Positions 8,983-17,504 of a stretch of 64,000 nucleotides of DNA are shown piece after piece. Origin of the DNA: Ciceribacter sichuanensis (GTDB lineage Bacteria; Pseudomonadota; Alphaproteobacteria; Rhizobiales; Rhizobiaceae). Within the stretch, counting starts at the first letter, position 1, and every line of letters begins with the position of its first letter. Position numbers and translations under genes: made by a program. The stretch lies in contig NZ_JAMXLX010000001.1 of assembly GCF_024055605.1 (NCBI RefSeq), forward strand, positions 806,001-870,000, read 5' to 3'. A model generated the notes under the pieces. It did not search any database. It saw only the letters and a list, made by a program, of their open reading frames with translations, and was not told where the DNA came from.

Positions 8983-10503
8983 ATGACAAGATCTGAAGCG
9001 CAGGGGCGCTTGCCCGGCATTGCCCCTGTTTCCGTTGTCGATATTGGTTCGAATTCGATCCGTCTCGTCGTTTACGAGGGCCTCTCCAGGGCTCCAACGG
9101 TGCTTTTCAACGAAAAAGTGCTTTGCGGTCTCGGCAAGGGGCTGGCGTCCAGCGGTCGTATGGACGACGAAGGTGTGACGCGTGCGCTTGGCGCCCTTCG
9201 CAGGTTCGGCGCGCTTTCGCGCCAGGCCCGGGCGACGGCGATGTATGTGCTGGCGACGGCTGCTGCTCGCGAGGCGGCAAACGGCCCGGAATTCATCCGC
9301 AGGGCCGAGGAAATTCTCGATCACAAGGTGATCGTGCTGACCGGTGAGGAAGAGGCGCTCTATTCCGCTTACGGCATCGTCAGCGGCTTCCACGATCCGG
9401 ACGGGATCGCGGGCGACCTCGGTGGTGGCTCGCTGGAACTCATCGACATCAGGGGCCGTGAACTCGGCAAGGGCATCACGCTGCCGCTGGGTGGCCTGCG
9501 CCTGTCGGAAACCGTGGGCGGTTCGCTGTCCAAGGCGCGCGCTTTTGCGCGCAAGCAGATCAAGGGCGCAAAGCTTCTCGAAAAGGGCGCGGGGCGGACC
9601 TTCTACGCCGTCGGCGGCACCTGGCGAAACATCGCCAAGCTGCATATGGAACTGCGCAAGTATCCCCTTCACATGATGCAGGGCTACGAACTGCCATACG
9701 GCGAGATCGTCTCCTTCCTCGAAGAGGTGATCTCCGGTGCCAATTCGCGCGATCCTGCATGGTCTTCGATTTCCAAGAGCCGTCGTTCGCTGCTTCCCTT
9801 CGGCGCCATCGCCATGCAGGAAGTGCTGGAGGCGATGAGGCCCGCGCGGGTTTCCTTCTCCGCCCAGGGCGTTCGCGAAGGCTATCTCTTCTCGCTGCTC
9901 TCCGAAGAGGACCAGTCGCTGGATCCGCTGCTGACCGCTGCCGATGAACTCGCCATCCTGCGCGCTCGTTCGCCCGAGCATGCACGCGAGCTAGCGGAAT
10001 GGACGGGCCGGATGATGCCCTGTTTCGACGTCGTCGAAACCGAGGAGGACGCACGCTATCGCCGCGCCGCCTGCCTGCTGGCGGATCTCAGCTGGCGCGC
10101 GCATCCCGACTATCGCGGGTTGCAGGCGCTCAACATCATTGCCCACTCGTCCTTCGTCGGGATCACTCATCCAGGTCGTGCCTTCATTGCGCTTACCAAC
10201 TACTATCGCTTCGAAGGGCTCTATGACGACGGTCGCACCGGTCCGCTGGCGACGATTGCGACTGAACGCCTGCTCGATCGCGCCAAGCTTCTCGGCGGCA
10301 TGCTACGGGTGGTCTATCTCTTCTCGGCTTCGATGCCGGGCATCGTGAACGATCTGGCCTTCCGCCGGTCGGAACGGCCCGATCTGGACCTCGAATTCGT
10401 CGTGCCCCACGCCTATAGCGACTTTGCTGGCGAACGCCTCGACGGACGCCTCCAGCAGCTTGCCAAGCTGACCGGCAAGCGACTGGCTTTCGTCTTCGAG
10501 TAA
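8983..10503 (+). CDS. ppx: Exopolyphosphatase / GppA-type phosphatase
   Basis: A 506-residue member of the Ppx/GppA branch of the ASKHA superfamily. The phosphate-1 motif VVDIGSNSIRLVVYEG lies near residue 20, the T-G-E-E-E-A-L-Y segment near residue 120 and the second phosphate motif DLGGGSLELI near residue 145. The C-terminal half is a helical extension with an HD-like region (YRRAACLLADLSW). It removes terminal phosphates from polyphosphate and perhaps from pppGpp. It closely follows ppk and ends before a strong terminator. Confidence 0.94.
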   Translation: MTRSEAQGRLPGIAPVSVVDIGSNSIRLVVYEGLSRAPTVLFNEKVLCGLGKGLASSGRMDDEGVTRALGALRRFGALSRQARATAMYVLATAAAREAANGPEFIRRAEEILDHKVIVLTGEEEALYSAYGIVSGFHDPDGIAGDLGGGSLELIDIRGRELGKGITLPLGGLRLSETVGGSLSKARAFARKQIKGAKLLEKGAGRTFYAVGGTWRNIAKLHMELRKYPLHMMQGYELPYGEIVSFLEEVISGANSRDPAWSSISKSRRSLLPFGAIAMQEVLEAMRPARVSFSAQGVREGYLFSLLSEEDQSLDPLLTAADELAILRARSPEHARELAEWTGRMMPCFDVVETEEDARYRRAACLLADLSWRAHPDYRGLQALNIIAHSSFVGITHPGRAFIALTNYYRFEGLYDDGRTGPLATIATERLLDRAKLLGGMLRVVYLFSASMPGIVNDLAFRRSERPDLDLEFVVPHAYSDFAGERLDGRLQQLAKLTGKRLAFVFE

Positions 10504-10626
10504 TCCAAAACCGCAGTGGGGAGGGGGCGCTCCTCGATTCGCATTTTGCCGGCGTCTGTTGAAAGCTACCAACGAAGGCATGCTTCTCGCTGAAGCCTGA
10601 CTGATCCGATGGATCTGGAACGAATC

Positions 10627-10660
10627 AAGAGGCCGACGGCAGAAATGCCGTCGGCCTCTT
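10627..10660. terminator. Bidirectional intrinsic terminator between ppx and the phytase-like gene
   Basis: A perfect 14-bp stem (10627-10640 with 10647-10660) closes a six-base AGAAAT loop. The stem ends in AA on one side and TT on the other, so it can work in both directions. It sits between the convergent stop codons at 10503 and 10679. Confidence 0.85.
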
Positions 10661-10678
10661 TTCGCGAGTTGACCGCTC

Positions 10679-12034
10679 TTACTTCGCAGAGAGGAATTCG
10701 CCGACTTCGAGCAGGACGAACTCGTTGTCGTCGGCCTTGTCCAGCGCGCGACCGGCCGAGAAAGGCAGGTTGTTGTCGTTGCCGACGACGATGTGGGTCG
10801 GATCGACCACGTCGACGTTTTCGATGGTGACAAAAGGCATGTCATAGAAGCCTTCGCCGCCGCCCTGGCGCTTCTTGTTGTCCGGGTCGGAGATCTTCAT
10901 CAGATCGATGTAGCCGATCTTACGAACGGCCTTGCCAACGTTCTCATCGGTCATCTCGATCTTGTAGATGTGCTTGTGCTTGGCCGGAACGGCAAAGCAG
11001 GTCGGCTCGGGCTTCTTCGGATCGGCGCAAGCCTTGTCCGCCGTGCCGGCGCCGTTGTCGCGCTCGATGATGAGGGCGGTGGTGCCGTCGATCATGTTGA
11101 AGTCGCCGATGGCCTCGCCGCCTTCCGACAGCGGATAGAGCCACGAACGGCCGGTCCAGGCCTTGGAGGCGACGTCGAGTTCGATGATGCGCAGCGCCGT
11201 CAGGCCGTCGGCCTTTTCGACGGAACCGTCTTCGAGGAAGAGCGGGCCTTCGAGCAGCCCGTATAGCTTGGAGCCGTCCTTCGACATGGCAAGCCCTTCA
11301 TAGCCGCCGGAACGCTTCAGGTTGAAGGCCGGCATCTTGGCAGTCGGGTTGGCCGGAACGACGAGGGCTGCATTGTCAGGCGACTTCACTTCGGTCTCGC
11401 CGGCCTTGGTGGCGATGACGTCGGTCAGCTTGCCATCCCTGGTGAATTTCAGGAGGTAGGGGCCGAATTCTTCGCCGATCCAGAAACCGTCGGCGACGGG
11501 CTGGATCGATTCGACGTCGAAGTCGGCACCGGTCAGGTAGCGCTGCTCGGCGCCTTCCATGACGATCGGGAAGGGAGCCTTCTTGTCCGGGTCGGAGAGG
11601 AACACGGTTTCAAGACGCTCGACCTTGCCGGCATCCCAGTCGAACTTGATGTGATGCAACATCAGCATCGAGTCGCTGGAGTTGATCTTCGAGCCGAAGC
11701 CGTTGTCGGAAAGGCTCCAGAAGGTGCCGTCTGCCATGGCCTTGATGCCGGAAAAACCCTGCACGGCCTGACCATCGAAGGGCATGGAGAGGCCGGTCGG
11801 GCGAACGCCGTCCTTGCCGGGCACAGTGCCGTGGCCTTCGGCGCGCTTGCGGTCTGCCGTGGTGAACTTGCCGGAGGTCTTCAGATGGGCGGGGGCATCG
11901 GCCGGTGCGGCGATGATCGTATTGGCCGGAAGGATTGCGTGGGAAACGAGCTTGGCCGGGAAGGCGACCTCGTCGGCAAAGGCCGGTGCGGCAAGAAGGA
12001 AAAGGGATACGGAAGCAAAGAGATGTTTTTTCAT
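10679..12034 (-). CDS. Secreted phytase-like (esterase-like) beta-propeller protein
   Basis: A 451-residue protein with a clear Sec signal peptide (residues 1-20, ending APAFA). The mature part has repeated propeller-like segments: GFSGIKAMADGTFWSLSDNG, ADFDVESIQPVADGFWIGEE, GGYEGLAMSKDGSKLYGLLE and IGDFNMIDGTTALIIERDNG. They fit the esterase-like phytase family (Phytase-like domain). Proteins of this family are periplasmic or exported, and some release phosphate from esters, but the true substrate is uncertain. It converges on the polyphosphate operon, which would fit a phosphate theme, although the link is only by position. There are 118 bp between its start and the AraC gene upstream on the same strand. 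Confidence 0.8.
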   Translation of the reverse strand: MKKHLFASVSLFLLAAPAFADEVAFPAKLVSHAILPANTIIAAPADAPAHLKTSGKFTTADRKRAEGHGTVPGKDGVRPTGLSMPFDGQAVQGFSGIKAMADGTFWSLSDNGFGSKINSSDSMLMLHHIKFDWDAGKVERLETVFLSDPDKKAPFPIVMEGAEQRYLTGADFDVESIQPVADGFWIGEEFGPYLLKFTRDGKLTDVIATKAGETEVKSPDNAALVVPANPTAKMPAFNLKRSGGYEGLAMSKDGSKLYGLLEGPLFLEDGSVEKADGLTALRIIELDVASKAWTGRSWLYPLSEGGEAIGDFNMIDGTTALIIERDNGAGTADKACADPKKPEPTCFAVPAKHKHIYKIEMTDENVGKAVRKIGYIDLMKISDPDNKKRQGGGEGFYDMPFVTIENVDVVDPTHIVVGNDNNLPFSAGRALDKADDNEFVLLEVGEFLSAK

Positions 12035-12129
12035 GGCGTCACCATTCGTAGGACGGTTAGAGACGCGGCATGCTTACGGACCGCCCATGTCAGAGCGATT
12101 GCTGTTCGATGAAGTTTCGGTGACTGTCC

Positions 12130-13011
12130 TCAGGCGCGAAGCAGCGTCAGCCAGTGGCCGGGTGTCATGCCGTAGCAGTTCTTGAAATGGCGGGTGAAAT
12201 GGCTCTGGTCGGCAAAGCCTGCATCGTAGGCGGCTTCGGCAATTGGCATGCCACTGCTCATCATGCCCTTGGCCCGTTCCAACCGCCGCATGGTCAGATA
12301 ACGATGCGGGCTCGTTCCCGTCACCAACCGGAACTGGCGGGCGAGCGAATACCGGTTGAGATCGGTCAGCGTTTCCAGCTCTTCGGAGGAAACCTGTTCG
12401 GCACAGTTTTCCCTGAGATAGGCGCAGGCGCGCGCGACGGCCCGCTCTGACTTGGCCGATACCGTCTGGCGGCTGCCGGCATGACGCCCCAGCCCGTCCG
12501 CGATCCGGGTCAGCAGGTCCGAGAGCGCCAGTCCATCCGGAGCGTGGTCGAGATCGGCAAGCGCTTCCGCGAGGGCACGGGCAAGCCGGCTGTCGGACAG
12601 CACCGGGGTCGATACGAACGGCAGGGTGGCCGACGGCTCGTCGCAGGCATCGCGGATCAGTTCGGGGGGAATGTACATCATTCGGTAGCGCAGGCCGTCG
12701 TCCGTGCCTGCCGCGCCGTCGTGAACCTCGTCGGGGTGAAGAACGATGATGTTTCCCGGCAGGCTGAAACGTGTCTCTCCCCGATAGGAGAAGGCCTGCA
12801 CGCCGCTGATCGTCAGTCCGAGCGCATAGGTATCATGCCGATGCGGCGCAAAGCCGTTGCCGGAAAACTGTGCCTCGATGCGCTCGATGCCGTGGGTATC
12901 GATATCGGAACGGATCGCGTCGGCCGGCCTGCACGAACGTTCAAGACCTTCGCCATCGGGGACTGGTAGCTCGGCAAGCCTATCAAGAAGACCGTTTCCG
13001 GAGTGTTGCAT
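12130..13011 (-). CDS. AraC-family transcriptional regulator
   Basis: A 293-residue regulator. The N-terminal half is a cupin-type sensor (PHRHDTYALGLTISGVQAF, then GNIIVLHPDEVHDG). The C-terminal half has two helix-turn-helix motifs typical of AraC/XylS proteins, ending DAGFADQSHFTRHFKNCYGMTPGHW. The ATG at 13011 overlaps the ATG of the divergent DUF2000 gene (CATG at 13009-13012). No good ribosome site precedes it, so the exact start is less certain than the frame. AraC regulators often control a divergent neighbour; here that would be the DUF2000 gene. The effector is unknown. Confidence 0.9.
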   Translation of the reverse strand: MQHSGNGLLDRLAELPVPDGEGLERSCRPADAIRSDIDTHGIERIEAQFSGNGFAPHRHDTYALGLTISGVQAFSYRGETRFSLPGNIIVLHPDEVHDGAAGTDDGLRYRMMYIPPELIRDACDEPSATLPFVSTPVLSDSRLARALAEALADLDHAPDGLALSDLLTRIADGLGRHAGSRQTVSAKSERAVARACAYLRENCAEQVSSEELETLTDLNRYSLARQFRLVTGTSPHRYLTMRRLERAKGMMSSGMPIAEAAYDAGFADQSHFTRHFKNCYGMTPGHWLTLLRA

Positions 13012-13417
13012 GTTCGATACCAAGTTCGTCGTTGTCCTGCGCGAGGATCTCGCCGCATGGCAGAAGCTCAACGTTACCGCCTTTCTGACCAGCGGCATAG
13101 TCGCAAGGGAGGAGGGCATCATCGGCGAACCCTACAGGGACGCCGCGGGCAACCTCTACAATGCGCTGTGTATCCAGCCGATTGTCGTCCTGTCCGGCGA
13201 TCAGGAGACCCTGCGCAAGATCCACCTGCGCTCGCTGGAACGCGAGGTGCCGAGTTCCCTCTACATCGAAGAAATGTTTTCAACCGGCCATGACGCCGCA
13301 AACCGCGCCGTCTTTGCCGAGTTCTCCCCTGATGATGCGAAGGTGGTGGGCCTAGCGCTCCGCGCCGACAAGAAGATCGTCGACAAGATCACCAAGGGCG
13401 CCCGGATGCATGGATAA
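13010..13417 (+). CDS. DUF2000 family protein
   Basis: A 135-residue soluble protein beginning MFDTKFVVVLREDLAAWQKL and containing GEPYRDAAGNLYN and SLYIEEMFSTGHDAANRAVF. This fits the DUF2000 family, whose known structures resemble peptidyl-tRNA hydrolase 2; no activity is established. GGAG lies six bases before the ATG, giving firm support for the start. That start codon overlaps the AraC start on the opposite strand, so its promoter must lie inside the AraC coding region. Its 3' end overlaps the end of the convergent membrane-protein gene by 29 bp. Confidence 0.85.
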   Translation: MFDTKFVVVLREDLAAWQKLNVTAFLTSGIVAREEGIIGEPYRDAAGNLYNALCIQPIVVLSGDQETLRKIHLRSLEREVPSSLYIEEMFSTGHDAANRAVFAEFSPDDAKVVGLALRADKKIVDKITKGARMHG

Positions 13418-13721
13418 GGTCAAGCAGGGCGCCGATGCCGAGAGGCAGCAGGGTGATGGCAGCGCTGACGGGCGTCGCGAACCCGAGCACCAGCGAGGTG
13501 GCAAGGCTCGCCAGCAGATAAAGGCCCCAGGCCAGCTTCTGCCGGGTCATGAGGCCGGCGATGCCGAGGGCGAGATTGACCAGCAGCAGCGAGATGGCGA
13601 TTGCCGAGGCGAGCGACGGCGACATGAAGCCGCGCCGTCTCAGATCGGCTGTGGCCAGCGCAAGCACGGCAGTGGCGAGCACAAGCCCGACCAGTTTTCT
13701 CGAGGGTAGAATGCCGGACAA
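13389..13721 (-). CDS. Small four-helix membrane protein, unknown function
   Basis: A 110-residue, very hydrophobic protein with four predicted membrane helices (about residues 9-25, 35-55, 62-80 and 84-102) and a short charged N-terminus. It starts at a TTG that directly follows the TGA of the upstream gene, with GGAGG inside the end of that gene five bases before it; this is good evidence of coupled translation. The family was not recognised. The last 29 bp overlap the 3' end of the DUF2000 gene on the other strand. Confidence 0.7.
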   Translation of the reverse strand: MSGILPSRKLVGLVLATAVLALATADLRRRGFMSPSLASAIAISLLLVNLALGIAGLMTRQKLAWGLYLLASLATSLVLGFATPVSAAITLLPLGIGALLDLIHASGRPW

Positions 13722-14732
13722 TCAGGCCTCCAGAGCCAGAACCGCGAAGCTCGCGAGCCAGTGTTCGCCCATATAGTCACCGGCGATATGGGGCAGGGAC
13801 ACGGCAAGATGCCGATCGGCGGCCGCGTGCAGGACAGAATGGCGTAGGTCGTTCAACGGTAGTGCGCCCGTGAGCGAGCGGAAGCACCATGCACGGCTGA
13901 GGTTCAGCCCGTCCAGATGGGCAATCTTGCCGTCGGATCGGTCCGAGACGCTGGCGGGTGAAAACAGCGTCGCCGGCTGCCCCTCCGCAAGCCTCGGCAG
14001 GAATCGGCTGAACCAGTCGGCGAAAGTCTCGATAGGCAGAAGACGGCGCATGCATTCTGCCTCGGTCAAGGCAGACGACAGGAAATCGTCACCGGACGGC
14101 TCTCCCCAGGCAGAGCAGTCCCGGTCCTCGCCATACCAACGCAGAGCCGTTGTACGCAGGAGATAGAGGAACGCCGCGTCGTTTATTGCCTCGCCGTAGT
14201 CCGCTGCCAGCCGGATTGCGAAGGCCGTGTTGAAATGTGTGCCTACCCTGACGGGATAGGTGGCGAGAGGCAGGAAATCCCTGAAGCGGCCGGCAACAAG
14301 CCGGGAGAGGGGTCGAAGGATGTCCGCGAAGCGGCGCTCCTCCATGATCTCAAGTTCCGCCGCGAGCTTCAGCAGCCAGCCCCAGCCATAGGGACGCTCG
14401 AAACCGCGCGATTCAGGCCGTTCAAAGAGTGCGACTTCACCGGCGACGGCGGCCGAAGTCAGCCGCCGTTCGAAAAGGCCGCGGATTTCCGGCGCGGCCG
14501 GGAGATCGGCGAAGCGATTGAGAAGGCGGGCGAGCATCCAGTAGCCGTGCACACAGGAATGCCAGTCATAGCTGCCGAAGAAGACAGGGTGCGTTTCGCG
14601 CGGCGAACGGACATCGTTCGGACTGCCGAAGACGAAGCCCGGCTTGTGAGGGTATTCCCGCTCGACATGGGAAAGCGCGATACGAGCAAACTTTTCAGCC
14701 GTCCGCAGGTCGAGTTCATGCGTCTGCGTCAT
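13722..14732 (-). CDS. DUF2891 family protein
   Basis: A 336-residue soluble protein with no signal peptide. The segments PVFFGSYDWHSCVHGYWML, GWGWLLKLAAEL and LPHIAGDYMGEHWLASFAVLALE are typical of DUF2891, a family predicted to have an alpha/alpha toroid fold like some glycan-processing enzymes; no activity is established. The ATG at 14732 has GGGGAG six bases upstream, and this site lies within the end of the Rsm22-like gene, which it overlaps by 17 bp. It forms an apparent operon with the Rsm22-like gene and the small membrane protein. Confidence 0.82.
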   Translation of the reverse strand: MTQTHELDLRTAEKFARIALSHVEREYPHKPGFVFGSPNDVRSPRETHPVFFGSYDWHSCVHGYWMLARLLNRFADLPAAPEIRGLFERRLTSAAVAGEVALFERPESRGFERPYGWGWLLKLAAELEIMEERRFADILRPLSRLVAGRFRDFLPLATYPVRVGTHFNTAFAIRLAADYGEAINDAAFLYLLRTTALRWYGEDRDCSAWGEPSGDDFLSSALTEAECMRRLLPIETFADWFSRFLPRLAEGQPATLFSPASVSDRSDGKIAHLDGLNLSRAWCFRSLTGALPLNDLRHSVLHAAADRHLAVSLPHIAGDYMGEHWLASFAVLALEA

Positions 14733-15708
14733 CGCCATCTCCCCTCGCATCGAAGGCATCACCCCAATCCGCCCGGCGGGCCGCCTTGAAGATAGCGCCG
14801 TCGCGGCGGCTGACGGTGATCTCCGAGGCACTCCCGTCGGCGCGACAGAGCTTCAGCCGCCCAACGCCGCCCGATATCTTCGGCGGAGCTAGAACCCGGG
14901 CTTCCGGCGGTTCGGCGGGATGCCGCGAGGCGGCGATGAAGATGTATTTCTCGTCCTCCCACGGCACCTCTCCCTGCTTGGCGAGGCGATGCACACGCGA
15001 GCGGGCGACACGGCGGGAGAAATGACACCAGTCCGGCGCCTCGATAGGGCAGGCAGCCGCATGCGGGCAGGGCGCCACGATATGGGCACCGGCTTCCAGC
15101 AGCGTAGCGCGCGCCGTCAGGATGCGACGCCAGCCGGCCGGCGTTCCGGGTTCCACGATGACGATGGTATGGCTGGTCAGCGCCCACAGCCGGGAAACTG
15201 CTGCCGGTATGGCGATCTCGTCGATCTCGTCCAGCACATAGGCGAGTGTCACGAGATCGGCGGGCGGCAACTGCGGAAGGGAACCGGTGAGATCGCCCGC
15301 CAGCCATTGGCAGTCCACCTGCCCGGCCTTCGCCAGCGCATCGCCGACCGAGCGTATCGCGGCACTTGCCTCGACGAGGCTTGCCCGCCTGAGCTCCGGC
15401 CAGCAATCGGCCGCAGCCCAGAGCGCGGTGCCCGGGCCTGCACCGACATCGATCAGGCTTTCCGGCGCGAAGGAGGGCGATGCTTCCTCGACCATGGAAA
15501 GGGCGGCGCGAACGGCTGCGAAGGTGGCGGGCAGGCGGGTGGCGAGATAGGCCTTGGCGGCCAGTTCGCCATCGATGTGGAACTTGCCGTCGCGCACCTC
15601 TCGGCGATAGCGGTCGGACAGCTTTTCGCTCGCACGCTGCAGCCGCTCCAGCGGTTCGCGGGCGAGCATCTGGTCTACGGCGGCTCTGAGCGGAGCGGGG
15701 AGTTCCAC
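14716..15708 (-). CDS. Rsm22-family methyltransferase-like protein with cysteine cluster
   Basis: A 330-residue protein of the Rsm22/METTL17 family, which is associated with assembly of the ribosomal small subunit. The SAM-binding motif LIDVGAGPGTALWAA is at about residues 85-99. A cysteine cluster follows: C-x5-C-x7-C in the CPHAAACPIEAPDWCHFS region, and a later Cys in RLKLC. The same C-x5-C-x7-C-then-C pattern binds a 4Fe-4S cluster in mitochondrial METTL17, as I recall it. The start is a GTG with GAGGT seven bases upstream. It sits ten bases downstream of the GNAT gene, so it is probably part of the rnd-GNAT-rsm22-DUF2891 transcription unit. Confidence 0.85.
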   Translation of the reverse strand: MELPAPLRAAVDQMLAREPLERLQRASEKLSDRYRREVRDGKFHIDGELAAKAYLATRLPATFAAVRAALSMVEEASPSFAPESLIDVGAGPGTALWAAADCWPELRRASLVEASAAIRSVGDALAKAGQVDCQWLAGDLTGSLPQLPPADLVTLAYVLDEIDEIAIPAAVSRLWALTSHTIVIVEPGTPAGWRRILTARATLLEAGAHIVAPCPHAAACPIEAPDWCHFSRRVARSRVHRLAKQGEVPWEDEKYIFIAASRHPAEPPEARVLAPPKISGGVGRLKLCRADGSASEITVSRRDGAIFKAARRADWGDAFDARGDGDDADA

Positions 15709-15718
15709 GAAGATGACC

Positions 15719-16213
15719 TCAGTTTCGCGCCGACCACTCGGGGCGCAGGATCGACATCATGACCATATCGGCGCGGCTGCCGTCAGGAAGCAATGCGGAT
15801 TGCCGCTTGGCGCCTTCCTCGACAAAGTCGTTTTTCCGGTAGACGGAAAGCGCCCGATCATTCCCGCGAACCACGGTGAGCCAAAGACGGAAGGTTTCCG
15901 TTTCGCGAAAGACGAAATCGATTGCGCTGCTCAAAAGCTGCGAGCCGTAGCCCTGATCCGGAACAGCCACCGCAATCCTTTTGATGCAGACATTGCCGTC
16001 CCGGTTGTCGAGGTCCTTGAGAATCGCGAAGCCGACCGGCATTCCGTTCGCGTCTTCGCCGATCAGATAGGCGAAGGCTTCACTCGTCAGGTATGCCTTG
16101 TGCTCTTCTGCGCTGTAACGGCCTATGAAGTAGTCATAGCCCGGAAGACGTTCGGTTTCCATGATGAAACCGATATCATCCGGGGATGCGCGCCGTAGCC
16201 GCAGAACCGGCAT
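15719..16213 (-). CDS. GNAT-family N-acetyltransferase
   Basis: A 164-residue acetyltransferase. The acetyl-CoA loop Q-x-x-G-x-G/A appears as VAVPDQGYGSQLL, followed by VVRGNDRALSVYRKNDF, which is the usual C-terminal beta-bulge region. The acceptor is unknown. The ATG at 16213 lies five bases beyond the stop of rnd on the same strand, and the chosen start begins with MPVLRLRRASPDD, the normal first strand of the fold. Longer starts would read into rnd. Confidence 0.85.
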   Translation of the reverse strand: MPVLRLRRASPDDIGFIMETERLPGYDYFIGRYSAEEHKAYLTSEAFAYLIGEDANGMPVGFAILKDLDNRDGNVCIKRIAVAVPDQGYGSQLLSSAIDFVFRETETFRLWLTVVRGNDRALSVYRKNDFVEEGAKRQSALLPDGSRADMVMMSILRPEWSARN

Positions 16214-16217
16214 CTGC

Positions 16218-17363
16218 TCAGAACTCCACTGCTTCAACGCGCTTGTCGACGAAGCGCAGGCCGACACCGCCGGAAATCAGCTTCAGGGCCAGATCGCCGA
16301 ACAGTTCCCGACGCCAGCCCTGCAGGGCTGGGACGTCAGCCTTCTCGCCCTCGGCCGCGATCTTTTCCAGATCGTCGCTGTTGGCGATCACCTTGGATGC
16401 GACGCCATGCTTTTCCGAAGTCAGGCGCAGCAGCACCTTGAGAAGCTCGACTGCGGCCTGAGCACCTTCCGGCGCATGATTGTGACGATGGACGTGCGGC
16501 ATGTCGGACTTCGGCAGTGCCAGGGCGGCGTTGACCTGTTCGATGATGGCTGCACCCGAGGAGGAACGCTCCCAACCCTTCGGGATGGTACGCAGGCGGC
16601 CGAGCGCTTCCGTATCCTTCGGCTGCTGCTGGGCGATTTCGTAGATCGCGTCGTCCTTCAGCACGCGGGAGCGCGGCACGTTGCGGCTGCGCGCCTCGCG
16701 TTCGCGCCATGCGGCAACATATTGCATGACGGCGAGTTCCTGCGGCTTGCGGAGCCGCATTTTCAGCCGTTGCCATGCATCGTCGGGGTGCAGGTCGTAG
16801 GTTTCGCGCGATTCGAGGATGGCCATCTCTTCCGTCAGCCATTCGGCACGACCGTCGCGCTCCAGATCGGACTTGAGCTTGAGGTAGACGTCACGCAGAT
16901 GGGTGACATCGGCCAGCGCATAATCGAGCTGCTTTTCGGAAAGCGGGCGACGGCTCCAGTCGGTGAAGCGCGAAGTCTTGTCGATATGGACGTTCTTCAC
17001 CTTCTGCACGAGCTGGTCGTAGGAGACGCTGTCGCCGAAGCCGCAGACCATGGCCGCGACCTGGGTGTCGAAGATCGGATGCGGGATAAGGTTGCCGAGG
17101 TGGAAGATGATTTCGATGTCCTGCCGGGCGGCATGGAACACCTTCACCACCGAATCATCGGCCATCAGGATGAAGAAGGGGGCAAGGTCGAGGCCCTTGG
17201 CCAGCGGATCGACGATGACTTCGAGATCGGGGCTGGCCATCTGGATAAGGCAGAGTTCCGGCCAGAACGTTGTTTCCCGGAGAAATTCGGTGTCGATAGT
17301 AATGAAATCCGATTGGGCGAGCTTGCGGCACGCTTCCTCTAATGCGGCTGTCGTTTCGATCAT
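16218..17363 (-). CDS. rnd: Ribonuclease D
   Basis: A 381-residue 3'-5' exoribonuclease of the DEDD group involved in tRNA 3' maturation. The catalytic motifs are Exo I ITIDTEFLRE (D, E), Exo II VFHAARQDIEI (D) and Exo III DYALADVTHL (Y-x3-D). An HRDC domain starts at about residue 205 (WQRLKMRLRKPQELAVMQYVAAWRE). In rhizobia it usually lies near aspS; here about 4 kb of other genes separate the two. A near-perfect palindrome lies 18 bp upstream of the start. Confidence 0.96.
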   Translation of the reverse strand: MIETTAALEEACRKLAQSDFITIDTEFLRETTFWPELCLIQMASPDLEVIVDPLAKGLDLAPFFILMADDSVVKVFHAARQDIEIIFHLGNLIPHPIFDTQVAAMVCGFGDSVSYDQLVQKVKNVHIDKTSRFTDWSRRPLSEKQLDYALADVTHLRDVYLKLKSDLERDGRAEWLTEEMAILESRETYDLHPDDAWQRLKMRLRKPQELAVMQYVAAWREREARSRNVPRSRVLKDDAIYEIAQQQPKDTEALGRLRTIPKGWERSSSGAAIIEQVNAALALPKSDMPHVHRHNHAPEGAQAAVELLKVLLRLTSEKHGVASKVIANSDDLEKIAAEGEKADVPALQGWRRELFGDLALKLISGGVGLRFVDKRVEAVEF

Positions 17364-17380
17364 TTCGGCTCGGTCATGAA

Positions 17381-17402
17381 AACTAGGTTATTAACCTTAG
17401 TT
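17381..17402. promoter_or_regulatory. Imperfect palindrome upstream of rnd
   Basis: The core GGTTATTAACC is a perfect 11-bp palindrome with a central T. AACTA and TTAGTT flank it, extending the symmetry across 22 bp with one base of slippage. It ends about 18 bp before the rnd ATG, where an operator would act. The binding protein is unknown. Confidence 0.4.
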
Positions 17403-17504
17403 CTCCTTTCGACCGTCGATGTCAATATGATCGGGCTGCGGCGACCGCGCTTGCGACAGTTGCTCCCCGTTTTCGCCATCTACGACGTAAATCGTGAGAC
17501 GGAC

